Shown: piece after piece, positions 1 through 11,466 of the stretch
How the letters are laid out: each line of letters starts with the position of its first letter
Position numbering within the stretch: position 1 is the first letter of the stretch
Source: Pseudomonas sp. SJZ079
GTDB lineage: Bacteria; Pseudomonadota; Gammaproteobacteria; Pseudomonadales; Pseudomonadaceae
Reading direction: 5' to 3'
DNA length: 64,000 bases
Assembly: GCF_007993865.1 (NCBI RefSeq)
Contig: NZ_VIUH01000005.1
Location: 10,695-74,694 of the forward strand
Translations under genes and position numbers: made by a program
The notes under the pieces: generated by a model
Told to the model about the DNA's origin: nothing
Database searches by the model: none
What the model saw: the letters and a program-made list of their open reading frames with translations, nothing else

Positions 1-3000
1 ACGCTTAGCGTGTCGGACGGCACGGCATCCTCGGCGCCGGCCAGCATCGTCATCGAGATCGTCGACGATGTGCCGCACGCGGTGGATGACAGCAACGCCG
101 TGTTCGCCTCGGAGAACCAGCTGACCCTGATCGGCAACGTACTCGACAATGATGTGCAGGGTGCCGACCGCCTGCCAGGTGGGCCGATACAACCGGCGGT
201 CATGCAGGGCACTTACGGGACGTTGACCCTGAACGCCAATGGCTCCTACAGCTATCTGCTGGATCCGAGCGACCCAGACTTCCTCGCGCTGGGAGGCGGG
301 GGGATGGCGACCGAGACCTTCACCTACACCCTCAACGATGCCGACGGCGACAGCGACACCGCCAACCTGGTGCTGCAAGTCAAAAATATCGACGACGAGG
401 TGCAGATCAAGGACCTGGATGTTCGCGGTGGCGAGCACAGCGTGGATGAGGACGATCTGGCGATGGGCTCGGACCCGAGCAAGGAGTCCACCACGGTCAG
501 CGGCACCTTCAAGGTGCAGGCGCCGGATGGCCTGCTCAACCTGAGCGTGGGCGGTATCCAGGTGGTGGTGAACGGTGTGGTGAACGGCTTTCCGCAGTCG
601 GTGACCACCCCGCTGGGTAACCTGCTGACCATCACCGGCTTCGATGCCGATGATGGCATTCTCGACGAAGGCATCGTCAGCTACAGCTATACCTTGCTGG
701 GCAGTGCGCAGCATGCTCCCGGCGGGGGTGAGAATCAGTTGACCGAGCACTTCGCCGTGCTCGCCGAGGACGTGGACCATGACACTGATCTGGCGTCCCT
801 CGACATCAATGTCATCGATGATGTGCCGCACGCGGTGGATGACAGCAACAGCATCGCCGAAGACACGTTGACCCCGATCACCGGCAACGTGCTGACTAAT
901 GACCTGCACCCCAACGGTCAACCCGGTGCGGACACTCCGACCAGCTTCGTCGGCTGGGCCAGCACCGCAGCCAGCTACGGCACCTTCACCGACACCGGTA
1001 ACGGCACCTACAGCTACAGCCTGAACAACGCCAACCCGGCGGTGCAGGGGTTGAATGCGGGTGAGAGTCTGAGCGAGATCTTCAGTTACACCATGCGCGA
1101 TGCCGACGGCGATCTCAGCTCGGCCAAGCTGACCATCACCATCACCGGTGCCAACGACCATGCCTCGGTGGTGACGGCCGCCGCGTACGGCCCGGATGCC
1201 ACGGTGTACGAGCACGGCCTGACCTCGCTGGCGGACAGCAGTGAAACCACCAGCGGTAGCTTCACGGTGTCGGCCAGCGATGGTATCGCCAGCGTCACAG
1301 TGGGCGGTGCGACCTTCAGCTTGGCGCAGTTGCAGGCATTGGCGACGACTAATCAGCTAGTGAGTACGGGCGAGGGCACACTGACCCTGACCGGCTACAG
1401 CGGTAGCGCCACGGCCGGCACGCTGAGTTACAGCTACACGCTGAACGCCACGATCGACAACGACAGCCATGCCGGCGCCACCGACACGCACTTCGACGAC
1501 AGCGTGAGCATCAGCCTGCTGGGCGTGGGCGGCAGTACGGCGAGCGACGAGCTGGTGGTGCGCATCATCGATGACACGCCGACTGCGATGAATGACGGCC
1601 CCGTAGGCGTAACCGAAGACGCCGCATCGAACAGCGTCGCTGGCAACGTGCTGACCAACGACAGCGCGGGCGCCGATACGCCAAAGGCCTTCACAACCTG
1701 GTCGGCGACGGGGCACGACAATACGCCGGCGATCAACGCGCTGAATAGCTACGGCAGCCTGACCTTAGGCGCTGGCGGGGTCTACAGCTTCGTGCTGGAC
1801 AACAGCCTGGCGTCGGTGCAGGCACTGAATGCCAGCAGCCATCTGTCCTACGACGTTTATTACACGATGCAGGATGCCGATGGCGATCTCAGCTCGGCCA
1901 AGCTGACCATCACCATCGACGGTGCCAACGACCATGCCTCGGTGGTGACGGCCGCCGCGTACGGCCCGGATGCCACGGTGTACGAGCACGGCCTGACCTC
2001 GCTGGCGGACAGCAGTGAAACCACCAGCGGTAGCTTCACGGTGTCGGCCAGCGATGGTATCGCCAGCGTCACCGTGGGCGGTGCGACCTTCAGCTTGGCG
2101 CAGTTGCAGGCATTGGCGACGACTAATCAGCTAGTGAGTACCGGCGAGGGCACACTGACCCTGAGCGGCTACAGCGGTAGCGCCACGGCCGGCACGCTGA
2201 GTTACAGCTACACGCTGAACGCCACGATCGACAACGACAGCCATGCTGGCGCCACCGACACGCACTTCGACGACAGCGTGAGCATCAGCGTGCTGGGCGT
2301 GGGCGGCAGTACGGCGAGCGATGATCTGGTGGTGCGTATCATTGATGACACGCCGACTTTAACCACGGTTTCCCCCGCTTCTCTGAGCAATAACGCGTCG
2401 GGGTTCGCGACTGGGACCTCAGATCCAGTCATCGGCGCAGATGTACCGGGCACTGCCGATTTGACCGGAAATATTGCGGGTTGGAACGGTACTAGCGTGA
2501 CCTATGCGGCATCGTCGCTGACTTCCTCAGGCAATACGGTGTATTACGCCGTCAGCCCTGTCGATCCCGGGGTTTTATACGCATACACCAGCACGCTTCC
2601 CAGTGCATATACAGGAGGGGCAGGACAGTCGCTGATATTTACCCTGACTTATGCTGTGGCGGGCAACTATGTCATTGATATGAATGGCAAGCTGGACGGT
2701 CCTACGCAGAGCTTCGGCGCAACCTTCAATCAGAATATTGGCGGTAATCAGGATTACTTGTTGGTGACCAATACCGGTGCACTCTACAAACCCGGGGACA
2801 GTATTCCACTTGGCCAAACCGTCATCATGACGGTTGACTCTTCGGAGGGCGGGGTGAATTCCAGTATGCAGGGCCTCGCGCCGGACAATCAGTGGGTGGA
2901 TGGCAGTGAGGTTATCTTTTTCTCTTACGCCAGTCCCATTGTCAGTGCGCAATTCTCTATCGACATTCAGGGCGGGGGAAGTAGCAATACGGTTCATTGG

Positions 3001-4920
3001 ACTGTCTATGGCCAGGACTCTTTGGGCAACGCCACCTCGCAAAGTGGTAATACGCTGTTTTCTGACCATGTGTTAACCAGTATTCCAACAGGCTTGACGG
3101 CGATAACCAGGATTGATCTGTCGGATACCGGTGGCAATGGCTTCCGGGTGACTGGTTCATCGATTGTTGAGCGAATTGAAGAAGATCCGATTGGCACTCA
3201 GTTTGAGGTTGCTGTAATAGATGCCGATGGGGATCGCGCGGCGGCTGTTCTGGATGTTGTATTCCAACCTTCATTAACCGGCCAGTTGATAGTGGCCTCC
3301 AATGCCAATGATGTTGCAGGCAGTAGTACTCCTTATGTGACATCCGGCGGAGCGGGGGTGATTACCGGGGGTGGGGCTGCAGATATCCTCGTTGGAGACG
3401 AGGGGCGCAGTAACCTGGTTGGTAAAAACGTCAACTTGATCCTAATTCTGGATTCTTCAGGCAGCATGACCGCAAATATTACCTTCAACGGTGTGGTGAT
3501 GAGCCGTATGGAGGCTTTGCAACTGGCCGTTAATAATTTGCTGGCAGGACTGGCGATCGGGGCGGCTGATCACGTCAGAGTTCAGCTTGTGGATTTCGAC
3601 AGCTCTGCGACCAGTTTGGGTATCTTCGATGTCAAGGATGGTGGACTGAGTGCTGCGCAAAGTGCAGTCAATAGCTTGGTTGCCGGTGGCTACACGAACT
3701 ATGAAGCGGGATTGCAAGTCGCTTTGAATTGGGTGGCCAGTGGTGGCGTCAATGCGCCCTACACCGGGGTTAATGTCATTAATCAAGTTGTATTTGTATC
3801 CGATGGTGAGCCGAACAGTTGGCTGAACGCAGATTCAACCAACCTGGCCAATGTAACAACTAATGGCTCCAAGAGTACGGCGCTGGCTCACGTGCTTGGC
3901 TCGTATAACCCTTCGGGCCATGCCAATGACGACACAATTAGTGAAGTGGCTTTACTGGAGTCAACCTTCGGCCAGATTCAGGCGGTAGGGATTAATGTCG
4001 GGGGCACTGCTCTCGATGTTCTTAATCAAGTGGAAGGCGAACTTGCGAATGTTAACCCGGATGTCGCCAGCAACATCACGACGGGTGAACAGCTCGCCAG
4101 CGTTCTTGCTGATTTCAATCCATCTACCCAGCTATATGATGCGGGTAACGACCATATCGTCGGCGGTGGTGGCGATGATCTGATTTTTGGCGATGTGCTC
4201 TACACCGATGTCTTGGCGGCTGCTGCAGGGCTGACCACCAATCCAGGAGCTGGGTGGCAGGTTTTCGCCACGCTGGAGGCCGGTGCTGGGCCAGGCAGTT
4301 ATGCCACCTGGACGCGCGCCGATACGCTCAGCTATATCCGTACGCATGCCGAGGAGCTGGCCGGGGAGTCCGGGCGAGCGCTGGGGCATGACCGCATCGA
4401 TGCGGGGGATGGCAATGACCTGGTGTTTGGCCAAGAAGGCAATGACTACATCGTGGGCGGCAAAGGCAATGATGTGCTGGCCGGTGGTTCGGGTCATGAC
4501 ACCTTGATTGGTGGGGATGGCGACGATGTGTTGATCGGCGGCACGGGCAATGACCTGCTGTCTGGCGGTCTCGGTAAGGATAGCTTTGTGTGGAGCTCGG
4601 GCGACTCCGGCATTGATCATGTTACCGACTTCTTCATCGACGTCCCCAATGTGGCGGGTGGTAACTCGGATGTCCTGGACCTGTCGCAGTTGTTGGTCGG
4701 CGAGAGTGCCAGTGGCAATGTATTGGATGACTACTTGAGCTTTACCTTCGGCGCCAGCACCGCCATCGACGTGCGCGCAACGGCCGGCGGGGCCGTGGTG
4801 CAGCAAGTGGTGCTCGATGGGGTGGATCTTTCCAGCGCCGCTTACTACGGCAGCACGGATGCGGCAACGGTGATCGACGGCCTGCTCGCCGATAACGCGC
4901 TCAAAGTGGATACTGTCTAA
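1..4920 (+). CDS. LapA-type giant RTX adhesin, C-terminal part (5' end outside window)
   Basis: The frame is already open at base 1, so about 1639 residues of the C-terminal part of a larger protein are visible. It is a surface adhesin exported by a type I system for biofilm attachment. From N to C the sequence shows VCBS/cadherin-like repeats rich in DxDGD and GNVLTND motifs (to about base 2360), a less repetitive stretch, a von Willebrand A domain with the MIDAS motif DSSGS near base 3451, and RTX nonapeptides of the GGxGND type at about 4150-4575. A type I secretion C-terminal region follows. The adjacent convergent lapD and lapG support a LapA-like role. The N-terminal retention module with the LapG cleavage site is not in the window. 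Bases 2360-4140 use more A/T-ending codons than the flanks. Confidence 0.93.
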   Translation, partial: TLSVSDGTASSAPASIVIEIVDDVPHAVDDSNAVFASENQLTLIGNVLDNDVQGADRLPGGPIQPAVMQGTYGTLTLNANGSYSYLLDPSDPDFLALGGGGMATETFTYTLNDADGDSDTANLVLQVKNIDDEVQIKDLDVRGGEHSVDEDDLAMGSDPSKESTTVSGTFKVQAPDGLLNLSVGGIQVVVNGVVNGFPQSVTTPLGNLLTITGFDADDGILDEGIVSYSYTLLGSAQHAPGGGENQLTEHFAVLAEDVDHDTDLASLDINVIDDVPHAVDDSNSIAEDTLTPITGNVLTNDLHPNGQPGADTPTSFVGWASTAASYGTFTDTGNGTYSYSLNNANPAVQGLNAGESLSEIFSYTMRDADGDLSSAKLTITITGANDHASVVTAAAYGPDATVYEHGLTSLADSSETTSGSFTVSASDGIASVTVGGATFSLAQLQALATTNQLVSTGEGTLTLTGYSGSATAGTLSYSYTLNATIDNDSHAGATDTHFDDSVSISLLGVGGSTASDELVVRIIDDTPTAMNDGPVGVTEDAASNSVAGNVLTNDSAGADTPKAFTTWSATGHDNTPAINALNSYGSLTLGAGGVYSFVLDNSLASVQALNASSHLSYDVYYTMQDADGDLSSAKLTITIDGANDHASVVTAAAYGPDATVYEHGLTSLADSSETTSGSFTVSASDGIASVTVGGATFSLAQLQALATTNQLVSTGEGTLTLSGYSGSATAGTLSYSYTLNATIDNDSHAGATDTHFDDSVSISVLGVGGSTASDDLVVRIIDDTPTLTTVSPASLSNNASGFATGTSDPVIGADVPGTADLTGNIAGWNGTSVTYAASSLTSSGNTVYYAVSPVDPGVLYAYTSTLPSAYTGGAGQSLIFTLTYAVAGNYVIDMNGKLDGPTQSFGATFNQNIGGNQDYLLVTNTGALYKPGDSIPLGQTVIMTVDSSEGGVNSSMQGLAPDNQWVDGSEVIFFSYASPIVSAQFSIDIQGGGSSNTVHWTVYGQDSLGNATSQSGNTLFSDHVLTSIPTGLTAITRIDLSDTGGNGFRVTGSSIVERIEEDPIGTQFEVAVIDADGDRAAAVLDVVFQPSLTGQLIVASNANDVAGSSTPYVTSGGAGVITGGGAADILVGDEGRSNLVGKNVNLILILDSSGSMTANITFNGVVMSRMEALQLAVNNLLAGLAIGAADHVRVQLVDFDSSATSLGIFDVKDGGLSAAQSAVNSLVAGGYTNYEAGLQVALNWVASGGVNAPYTGVNVINQVVFVSDGEPNSWLNADSTNLANVTTNGSKSTALAHVLGSYNPSGHANDDTISEVALLESTFGQIQAVGINVGGTALDVLNQVEGELANVNPDVASNITTGEQLASVLADFNPSTQLYDAGNDHIVGGGGDDLIFGDVLYTDVLAAAAGLTTNPGAGWQVFATLEAGAGPGSYATWTRADTLSYIRTHAEELAGESGRALGHDRIDAGDGNDLVFGQEGNDYIVGGKGNDVLAGGSGHDTLIGGDGDDVLIGGTGNDLLSGGLGKDSFVWSSGDSGIDHVTDFFIDVPNVAGGNSDVLDLSQLLVGESASGNVLDDYLSFTFGASTAIDVRATAGGAVVQQVVLDGVDLSSAAYYGSTDAATVIDGLLADNALKVDTV
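1087..1581 (+). repeat. Intragenic adhesin repeat, copy A
   Basis: This 495-base unit recurs at 1861-2355, offset by 774 bases, with only about a dozen mismatches seen by eye. It encodes the end of one VCBS-type module and the following GAND-to-IDDTP module. The identity extends to silent positions, which points to recent duplication or gene conversion. Confidence 0.9.
1861..2355 (+). repeat. Intragenic adhesin repeat, copy B
   Basis: This is the second copy of the unit at 1087-1581. After its end the protein switches abruptly to a non-repetitive sequence with different base use. Confidence 0.9.
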
Positions 4921-4938
4921 CGCCTACCAGAGGCGCAT

Positions 4939-4970
4939 GCCCACTGCCTGTTCAGGCGGTGGGCTTTGTT
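4939..4970 (+). terminator. Rho-independent terminator of the adhesin gene
   Basis: GCCCAC-T-GCCTG and CAGGC-G-GTGGGC form a 12-pair stem (one G-T pair) with a two-base loop. A T-rich stretch follows, 18 bases after the adhesin stop codon. Confidence 0.85.
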
Positions 4971-5125
4971 GTGACTGCTGCATTCAGCATCGTCCCTGCT
5001 GCAGTGCGTGTCGGCAGCTGGGGCTGCTCATCGCTGCCGCAGCCGGCTCACCAAGTGCTTCCCAACGGGCCTGGATAAACCTGTTACGGTCATGTGCGGT
5101 AGTTGGACTAACTGCACGTCCAGTT

Positions 5126-7072
5126 TCACGCTGGCCACGGCGCGGGAGCACCGATCAGACGGCCCATGACGCAGTGGATGCCTAGCTCCTTCAGCACCGT
5201 AAATTCACCCTCGGTTTCCACCATCTCGGCGATCAGCGGCAGGTCGATGTTGTTGGTCGCACGGAACATCGTCTCGATAAACAGGCGCTTGTCATTTTCC
5301 TTATCGATGGCACGGATGTAGCTGCTGTCGATCTTCAGGTAGGCCAGGCCCAGGTGGCTGAGGTTGCCGATCAGGCTGAAACGCCCGCCAAAGTGTTGCA
5401 GGCCGAGGTGGAAACCGGTGCTGCGGATCTGCTGGCTCAGGCGTTCGAACTCGGTGGGTGATGGTAGATAGCGCTCGCCGACATCGAGGGTCATCAGGCT
5501 GGCGTGTTGTGGGTTCGCCCTGAGCAGGGCGAGCAACCGTGCTTGGTTCTCCGGCTCGCGCAGGGTGGCGGCGGACAGACTGAGTGCCAGCGGCTGGCGA
5601 TAGCGGGCCAGGTGAGCCAGGCTCTGCTCGAGCATGATCAGGTCGAAGCGGGCGGCCCAGCCGAGGCGCTCGACCCAGGGCAGGAAGCGCCCAGCGGCGA
5701 CGGCCTCGCCATGGGGGTCGAGCAGGCGTGCCAGCACCTTATGTTGCAGGACCTGGTGCGTATCGGCGCACAACACCACCGGTTGGAAGAACAGTTGCAG
5801 CTGGCGGCCGCTCAGCGCGGTATCTATCCAGTCGCGCCAGTCGCGTTGGCTGTGGTCGGGCTGGGCCGCGTAATTGTCCAGGCGCTGCCAGGGTTTGTCT
5901 GGGGTGCTTTGCGCCTCGGTCAGGGCCTGGTCGGCTCGGCCGATCACTGCGCTCGGGTTTTCCCCAGGCCTGAACGCGGCGATGCCGATATGCGCCAGGG
6001 GTAGGCAGTCGCTCGTATCGGTCTGCCGCAGACTGTCCAGGTGCTCGCTCAGATTTTGCGCCAGGCGCTCGATATCTACGACGGATACCCCAGGCGCCAA
6101 CAAGCTGAATTCACCCCCGCGGCTGCGGGCGATCAGCCAGTCGGGTTTGCCGAGCAGGGCCTGGAGGTGGGTGAGTTGTTCGCCGATGGCGCAAATCAAC
6201 GCATCGGTGCGTTGACCGCCCAAGCGCTGGTTGAGGTCGCCGAGATCATGGACGCGCACCAGCAGCAGATAACCGGCGGCATGATGCTCGTTGACCGTCA
6301 GTTGGCTGGCCAGGCGAATCTCGAACTGGCGGCGGTTGGCCAGACCCGTGAGGGGGTCGTGATAAGCCTCTTCCCGCAGTTGCTCGCTACGCGTGGCTTC
6401 TTCGGCGAACAGTGCCTTGAGTTTCTCGACCATCTGATTCATCGCCAGCACCACCCGCTTCAGTTCGGGCGTGCGCGGTATGCGTGGCAGGGTAAAGAAT
6501 TCGCGGCGGGTAATGGCCTGAGCCTGTTGCACCATGTTGTCCAGGGGGCGCAGCTGGGTGCGCAGTAGCCAGCCACCCAGAATGGCGCTGAGCAACCCGC
6601 AGAGCAGCAGCCAGAGCAGGCTGCCGATGGCGCCGTCCCACAGCTTGGCCAGGGCGAATTGCGGGTGGCTGAGTACCTCGACCCGGGCGGCCTGTTCCCA
6701 GCCACGCATGACCAGCGCATCGCCGCCTTGGGCCTGGAGGTCGACCAGGTCGGCAAACCAGCTCGGCACGGACGCCTCGATTGTGCTGTTGTTGCGCTCG
6801 AACAGCAGCTGTTGATCGGCGATGCGCACCACGCGAATACTGGCGAAGTAGCCACTGTCGAAGATCGTATTGACCAGCAATTCGAGCATCGCCGGGTCAT
6901 CCACATGGGGCGTCATCGACACGCCGAGGGCGGTGGCGGCGTCTTGTGCGTGAGAGCGCAATTGGCTGAGCAGCTGCTCGCGGGAAGTCTCCAGGCTGAC
7001 GATGAAGCTGCCGGTAAAGGCCACCACCAGAAACAGGCAGATGGCGAGAAAGAGCTGCTTGAGTAGGGACAT
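5126..7072 (-). CDS. lapD: LapD-type c-di-GMP receptor (degenerate GGDEF-EAL, inner membrane)
   Basis: This 648-residue inner-membrane protein senses cytoplasmic c-di-GMP and controls the protease LapG in the periplasm. The order is TM1 (about 7-27), a LapD/MoxY-type periplasmic domain with Trp125, TM2 (about 149-169), HAMP, GGDEF, then EAL. The GGDEF signature is degenerate (RGGEF, 318-322) and the EAL signature is KVLAR (445-449). This agrees with the known P. fluorescens LapD, which binds c-di-GMP but lacks both enzyme activities. The start lies 12 bases after the lapG stop, so the two are almost certainly cotranscribed. It converges on the adhesin gene. Confidence 0.95.
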   Translation of the reverse strand: MSLLKQLFLAICLFLVVAFTGSFIVSLETSREQLLSQLRSHAQDAATALGVSMTPHVDDPAMLELLVNTIFDSGYFASIRVVRIADQQLLFERNNSTIEASVPSWFADLVDLQAQGGDALVMRGWEQAARVEVLSHPQFALAKLWDGAIGSLLWLLLCGLLSAILGGWLLRTQLRPLDNMVQQAQAITRREFFTLPRIPRTPELKRVVLAMNQMVEKLKALFAEEATRSEQLREEAYHDPLTGLANRRQFEIRLASQLTVNEHHAAGYLLLVRVHDLGDLNQRLGGQRTDALICAIGEQLTHLQALLGKPDWLIARSRGGEFSLLAPGVSVVDIERLAQNLSEHLDSLRQTDTSDCLPLAHIGIAAFRPGENPSAVIGRADQALTEAQSTPDKPWQRLDNYAAQPDHSQRDWRDWIDTALSGRQLQLFFQPVVLCADTHQVLQHKVLARLLDPHGEAVAAGRFLPWVERLGWAARFDLIMLEQSLAHLARYRQPLALSLSAATLREPENQARLLALLRANPQHASLMTLDVGERYLPSPTEFERLSQQIRSTGFHLGLQHFGGRFSLIGNLSHLGLAYLKIDSSYIRAIDKENDKRLFIETMFRATNNIDLPLIAEMVETEGEFTVLKELGIHCVMGRLIGAPAPWPA

Positions 7073-7084
7073 AGTGTTCTTCTC

Positions 7085-7786
7085 CTAGCCTTCGTCGATG
7101 ACGAAGCCCTCCATGCGCATTTTTTTCAGTAAGTCCTGCCAATGAGAGATTTTCTTGCTGTCGCTCTTTTTGCTGCTCGATCCCGGGAAATACACGCCTT
7201 CGGCATTGAAGGCATACACCGGGAGCAGGTCGCGGCGTTGTGACGCCGGCTGGATCTCGTTGACCAGGTTGTCCAGCACCCAGGGTTCGGCAGTCGGGCT
7301 GGAGTAATAGCCCAGCACCATGTGCGCCTGATTCAACTGCAGCGCTTTGACGTAGGTGATGCGCAGCTTGTCGCTGGGCAAACCGAGCCGGCGCAGGGTG
7401 AAGTACTTGGCGATGGAGTAGTCCTCACAATCACCCGCGCCTTTGACCAACGCCTCGATCGGCGTGGCCCAATAGTCGTTTTGTTGCCAGATCTGGCGAT
7501 CATCGATGAAGCGCAGCTGGCGGTTGAAGAAATCGTTCACCCGCCTGAGTTGCTCGCGCTCAGGCAGACCGGCGCTGCTGGTGATCAATGCATCCCATTG
7601 CATGATCCGCTGCCTGGCCGCGCCGAGGGCGCCGTAGCGGGTTTCGGCCTTGCGCATGATCAGCGCGAAGTCCCAGCTGGCCCAGCTTGCATCCCACCCG
7701 AACCAACTGCCAAGCAGCAGGCACAGCGACAGCGCCGGCCCTTGCAGGCGCTGCCGGCACCCAGCAAGGCGCTGCCATGGCTGCAT
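7085..7786 (-). CDS. lapG: LapG periplasmic cysteine protease of the adhesin
   Basis: This 233-residue bacterial transglutaminase-like cysteine proteinase (BTLCP, DUF920) has an N-terminal hydrophobic export segment at about 17-30. The catalytic triad can be placed at Cys120 (GDCEDYS), His155 (QAHMVLGYY) and Asp172 (VLDNL). Their spacings of 35 and 17 residues fit characterised LapG proteins, and the acidic residues beside Cys120 match the calcium site. LapG cuts LapA-type adhesins in their N-terminal retention module unless held by LapD. It is first in the lapG-lapD pair. Confidence 0.95.
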   Translation of the reverse strand: MQPWQRLAGCRQRLQGPALSLCLLLGSWFGWDASWASWDFALIMRKAETRYGALGAARQRIMQWDALITSSAGLPEREQLRRVNDFFNRQLRFIDDRQIWQQNDYWATPIEALVKGAGDCEDYSIAKYFTLRRLGLPSDKLRITYVKALQLNQAHMVLGYYSSPTAEPWVLDNLVNEIQPASQRRDLLPVYAFNAEGVYFPGSSSKKSDSKKISHWQDLLKKMRMEGFVIDEG

Positions 7787-7925
7787 ATGCCGTATCTCCG
7801 TCGAAGATGCACAGAGTCTAGGCGGCGCTTGACGGTTTTGCTGCGGTGCGGGGAACGCTAGGGCAGCGGTTGCACGCTGAGCGGGGACCTGGGAAGCGGA
7901 AGCCGGGAGCTCCAGCTGTCAGCGT

Positions 7926-8324
7926 CTAGCGATTGGGCAGGGTCTTTTGCCTGAGGATGTACAGGGTCACCAGTACCGCACTGCTGAGCATGAACAGGCG
8001 TGCCCAGGGCAGCGCCACCAGATAGCAGGACAGACCGATGCTCAGCCACATCAGGGCGATGCTGTAGACCTTGGCCTTGAGGGGGATGCCCTGGCCCTCG
8101 AGGTAATCGCGAATCCACGGGCCGAGCTGGCGATGGTGGATCAGCCACAGGTAGAAAGACTTCGAGCTGCGTACGAAGCAGGCCGCGGCCAACAGGAGGA
8201 AGGGGGTGGTGGGCAGAACCGGGAGGAAAATCCCGATTACCCCCAGCGCCACGCTCAGCCAACCCAGGGTCAGCAGGGCGTAGCGAATGGCGGGATTACG
8301 ATGCTCTCGAACGTCTCGCACCAT
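7926..8324 (-). CDS. DUF454 / YbaN-family inner-membrane protein
   Basis: This 132-residue protein matches the YbaN/DUF454 family. It shows the signature LPVLPTTPFLLLAAACF, an early membrane segment, and a C-terminal hydrophobic pair (about 88-125). The biochemical role of the family is not established. It lies upstream of lapG on the same strand with 139 bases between them, so cotranscription is possible but not shown. It begins 16 bases after the stop of the UPF0149 gene. Confidence 0.85.
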   Translation of the reverse strand: MVRDVREHRNPAIRYALLTLGWLSVALGVIGIFLPVLPTTPFLLLAAACFVRSSKSFYLWLIHHRQLGPWIRDYLEGQGIPLKAKVYSIALMWLSIGLSCYLVALPWARLFMLSSAVLVTLYILRQKTLPNR

Positions 8325-8340
8325 GGCGATGGCGTGGAGT

Positions 8341-8928
8341 TTAGTGGTGGCGTGGCTTGAGCAAGGCCGGCTTTTCTTCCGGCGCGTGGCAGAGCAGGAA
8401 CAAGGCGGTGAGCAATTCGGGGATCTGCTCGGCCATGCTGTCTACCAGATCGCGGTCTTGGGCGATTTCGGCGAATTCCGCTTGGTCATCGAACAGGCCA
8501 GACGCGACCATGATCGGCAGCAGCAGCTCGCTGACTTCGTCTTCGGCGTCTTCGAACCATACCGATTCGCGCAGGAACACGCCCTCCATGAAGCCGATGC
8601 ACCAGCCGCGCAGGTCGGAGTCGTCCGGGTCGTCGCCGAGGTCGAGGTCGCAGGGGATCTCCGGCTCATCGTCGCTGGCCAGTTGGCGAGCGATATGGCC
8701 CTTGAGTTGCAGCAAAGTGGCTTCGATTTCTTCGCGCTCGGCGTCGCTGCGGTAGTGCGGCGGCTCGGAGAACAGCGCATCGATCCACTCGCGATCCGGT
8801 ACGGGGTCCGGGCAAATCGACAGGGCGGTCAGGTAGCCGTGGGCGGCCACATAGTCCAGGGCCTCTTCGTGCAGCTCATCGGCATCGAGGAAGGCTTGCA
8901 GGCGGGAGAGTTGCTCGGCGAAGGACAT
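8341..8928 (-). CDS. UPF0149 (YgfB/YecA-like) family protein
   Basis: This 195-residue soluble, strongly acidic protein has the UPF0149 layout: an N-terminal helical part, the motif WCIGFMEGVFL in the middle, and a C-terminal helical part with a DLVDSMAEQIPELLTALFLL-type segment. Family members are small helical proteins of poorly known function. It has no SEC-C zinc tail, unlike longer YecA proteins. It is divergent from recQ and 16 bases from the next minus-strand gene, suggesting a two-gene unit. Confidence 0.85.
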   Translation of the reverse strand: MSFAEQLSRLQAFLDADELHEEALDYVAAHGYLTALSICPDPVPDREWIDALFSEPPHYRSDAEREEIEATLLQLKGHIARQLASDDEPEIPCDLDLGDDPDDSDLRGWCIGFMEGVFLRESVWFEDAEDEVSELLLPIMVASGLFDDQAEFAEIAQDRDLVDSMAEQIPELLTALFLLCHAPEEKPALLKPRHH

Positions 8929-9061
8929 CGTGGGGCTACCTTGAAGGATTAAACGAGGATGAATTCTAGTCTAGACCCGCCGCAGCAGCTATAGGCCAGG
9001 CTCACAGAGAGCAGGATTGCCCGGCTTTGCAGATCAAAATTCAACCAGGCAAGCACTTGCG

Positions 9062-9067
9062 TATAAT
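9062..9067 (+). promoter_or_regulatory. Candidate -10 box of recQ
   Basis: A perfect TATAAT sits 25 bases upstream of the chosen recQ ATG, in the context TTGCGTATAATGCC. No convincing -35 hexamer is present at 16-18 bases. The upstream TTGCG may partly substitute. Confidence 0.55.
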
Positions 9068-9092
9068 GCCCGGCTCGATTCGGAGACCTTCA

Positions 9093-11219
<2,127 letters not shown>

Positions 11220-11304
11220 AGTGGGTGGAACGGTGGCAGCAGGTAAGGAAAGTGGCATATACCTGTGCCGCGTCCGATTAACCCGTGGTGCCATGCACCA
11301 GCGC

Positions 11305-11433
11305 TTAACCGGCCGTTGAAAATGTAGGCAAGGCAGTCGAGACAAGGCACTGACGCGCGTTCAACGCTGCGCTTTTGTGAGGTCGTTTTTAACGCCGTAT
11401 CGGCAACGTAGGTAGTTTTCAACGACCTGTTAA
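11305..11433. repeat. Palindrome-ended mobile repeat (MITE-like), copy 1
   Basis: This 129-base element is bounded by imperfect inverted repeats. The left end reads TTAACCGGCCGTTGAAAA, and the right end, read in reverse complement, is TTAACAGGTCGTTGAAAA. Internal blocks GGCGTT and GCCTTGCCTA are shared with the copy at 33849-33997 when this copy is reverse-complemented. It has no coding capacity and lies between recQ and the diguanylate cyclase gene. Confidence 0.75.
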
Positions 11434-11466
11434 GGCGGCTACAGGCCTCCAACAGATGAGGTAATA

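Noticed and set aside
2957..3343. Minus-strand frame in the atypical part of the adhesin
   Set aside because: Low composition bias there opens extra frames, but the long sense frame is continuous with no frameshift.
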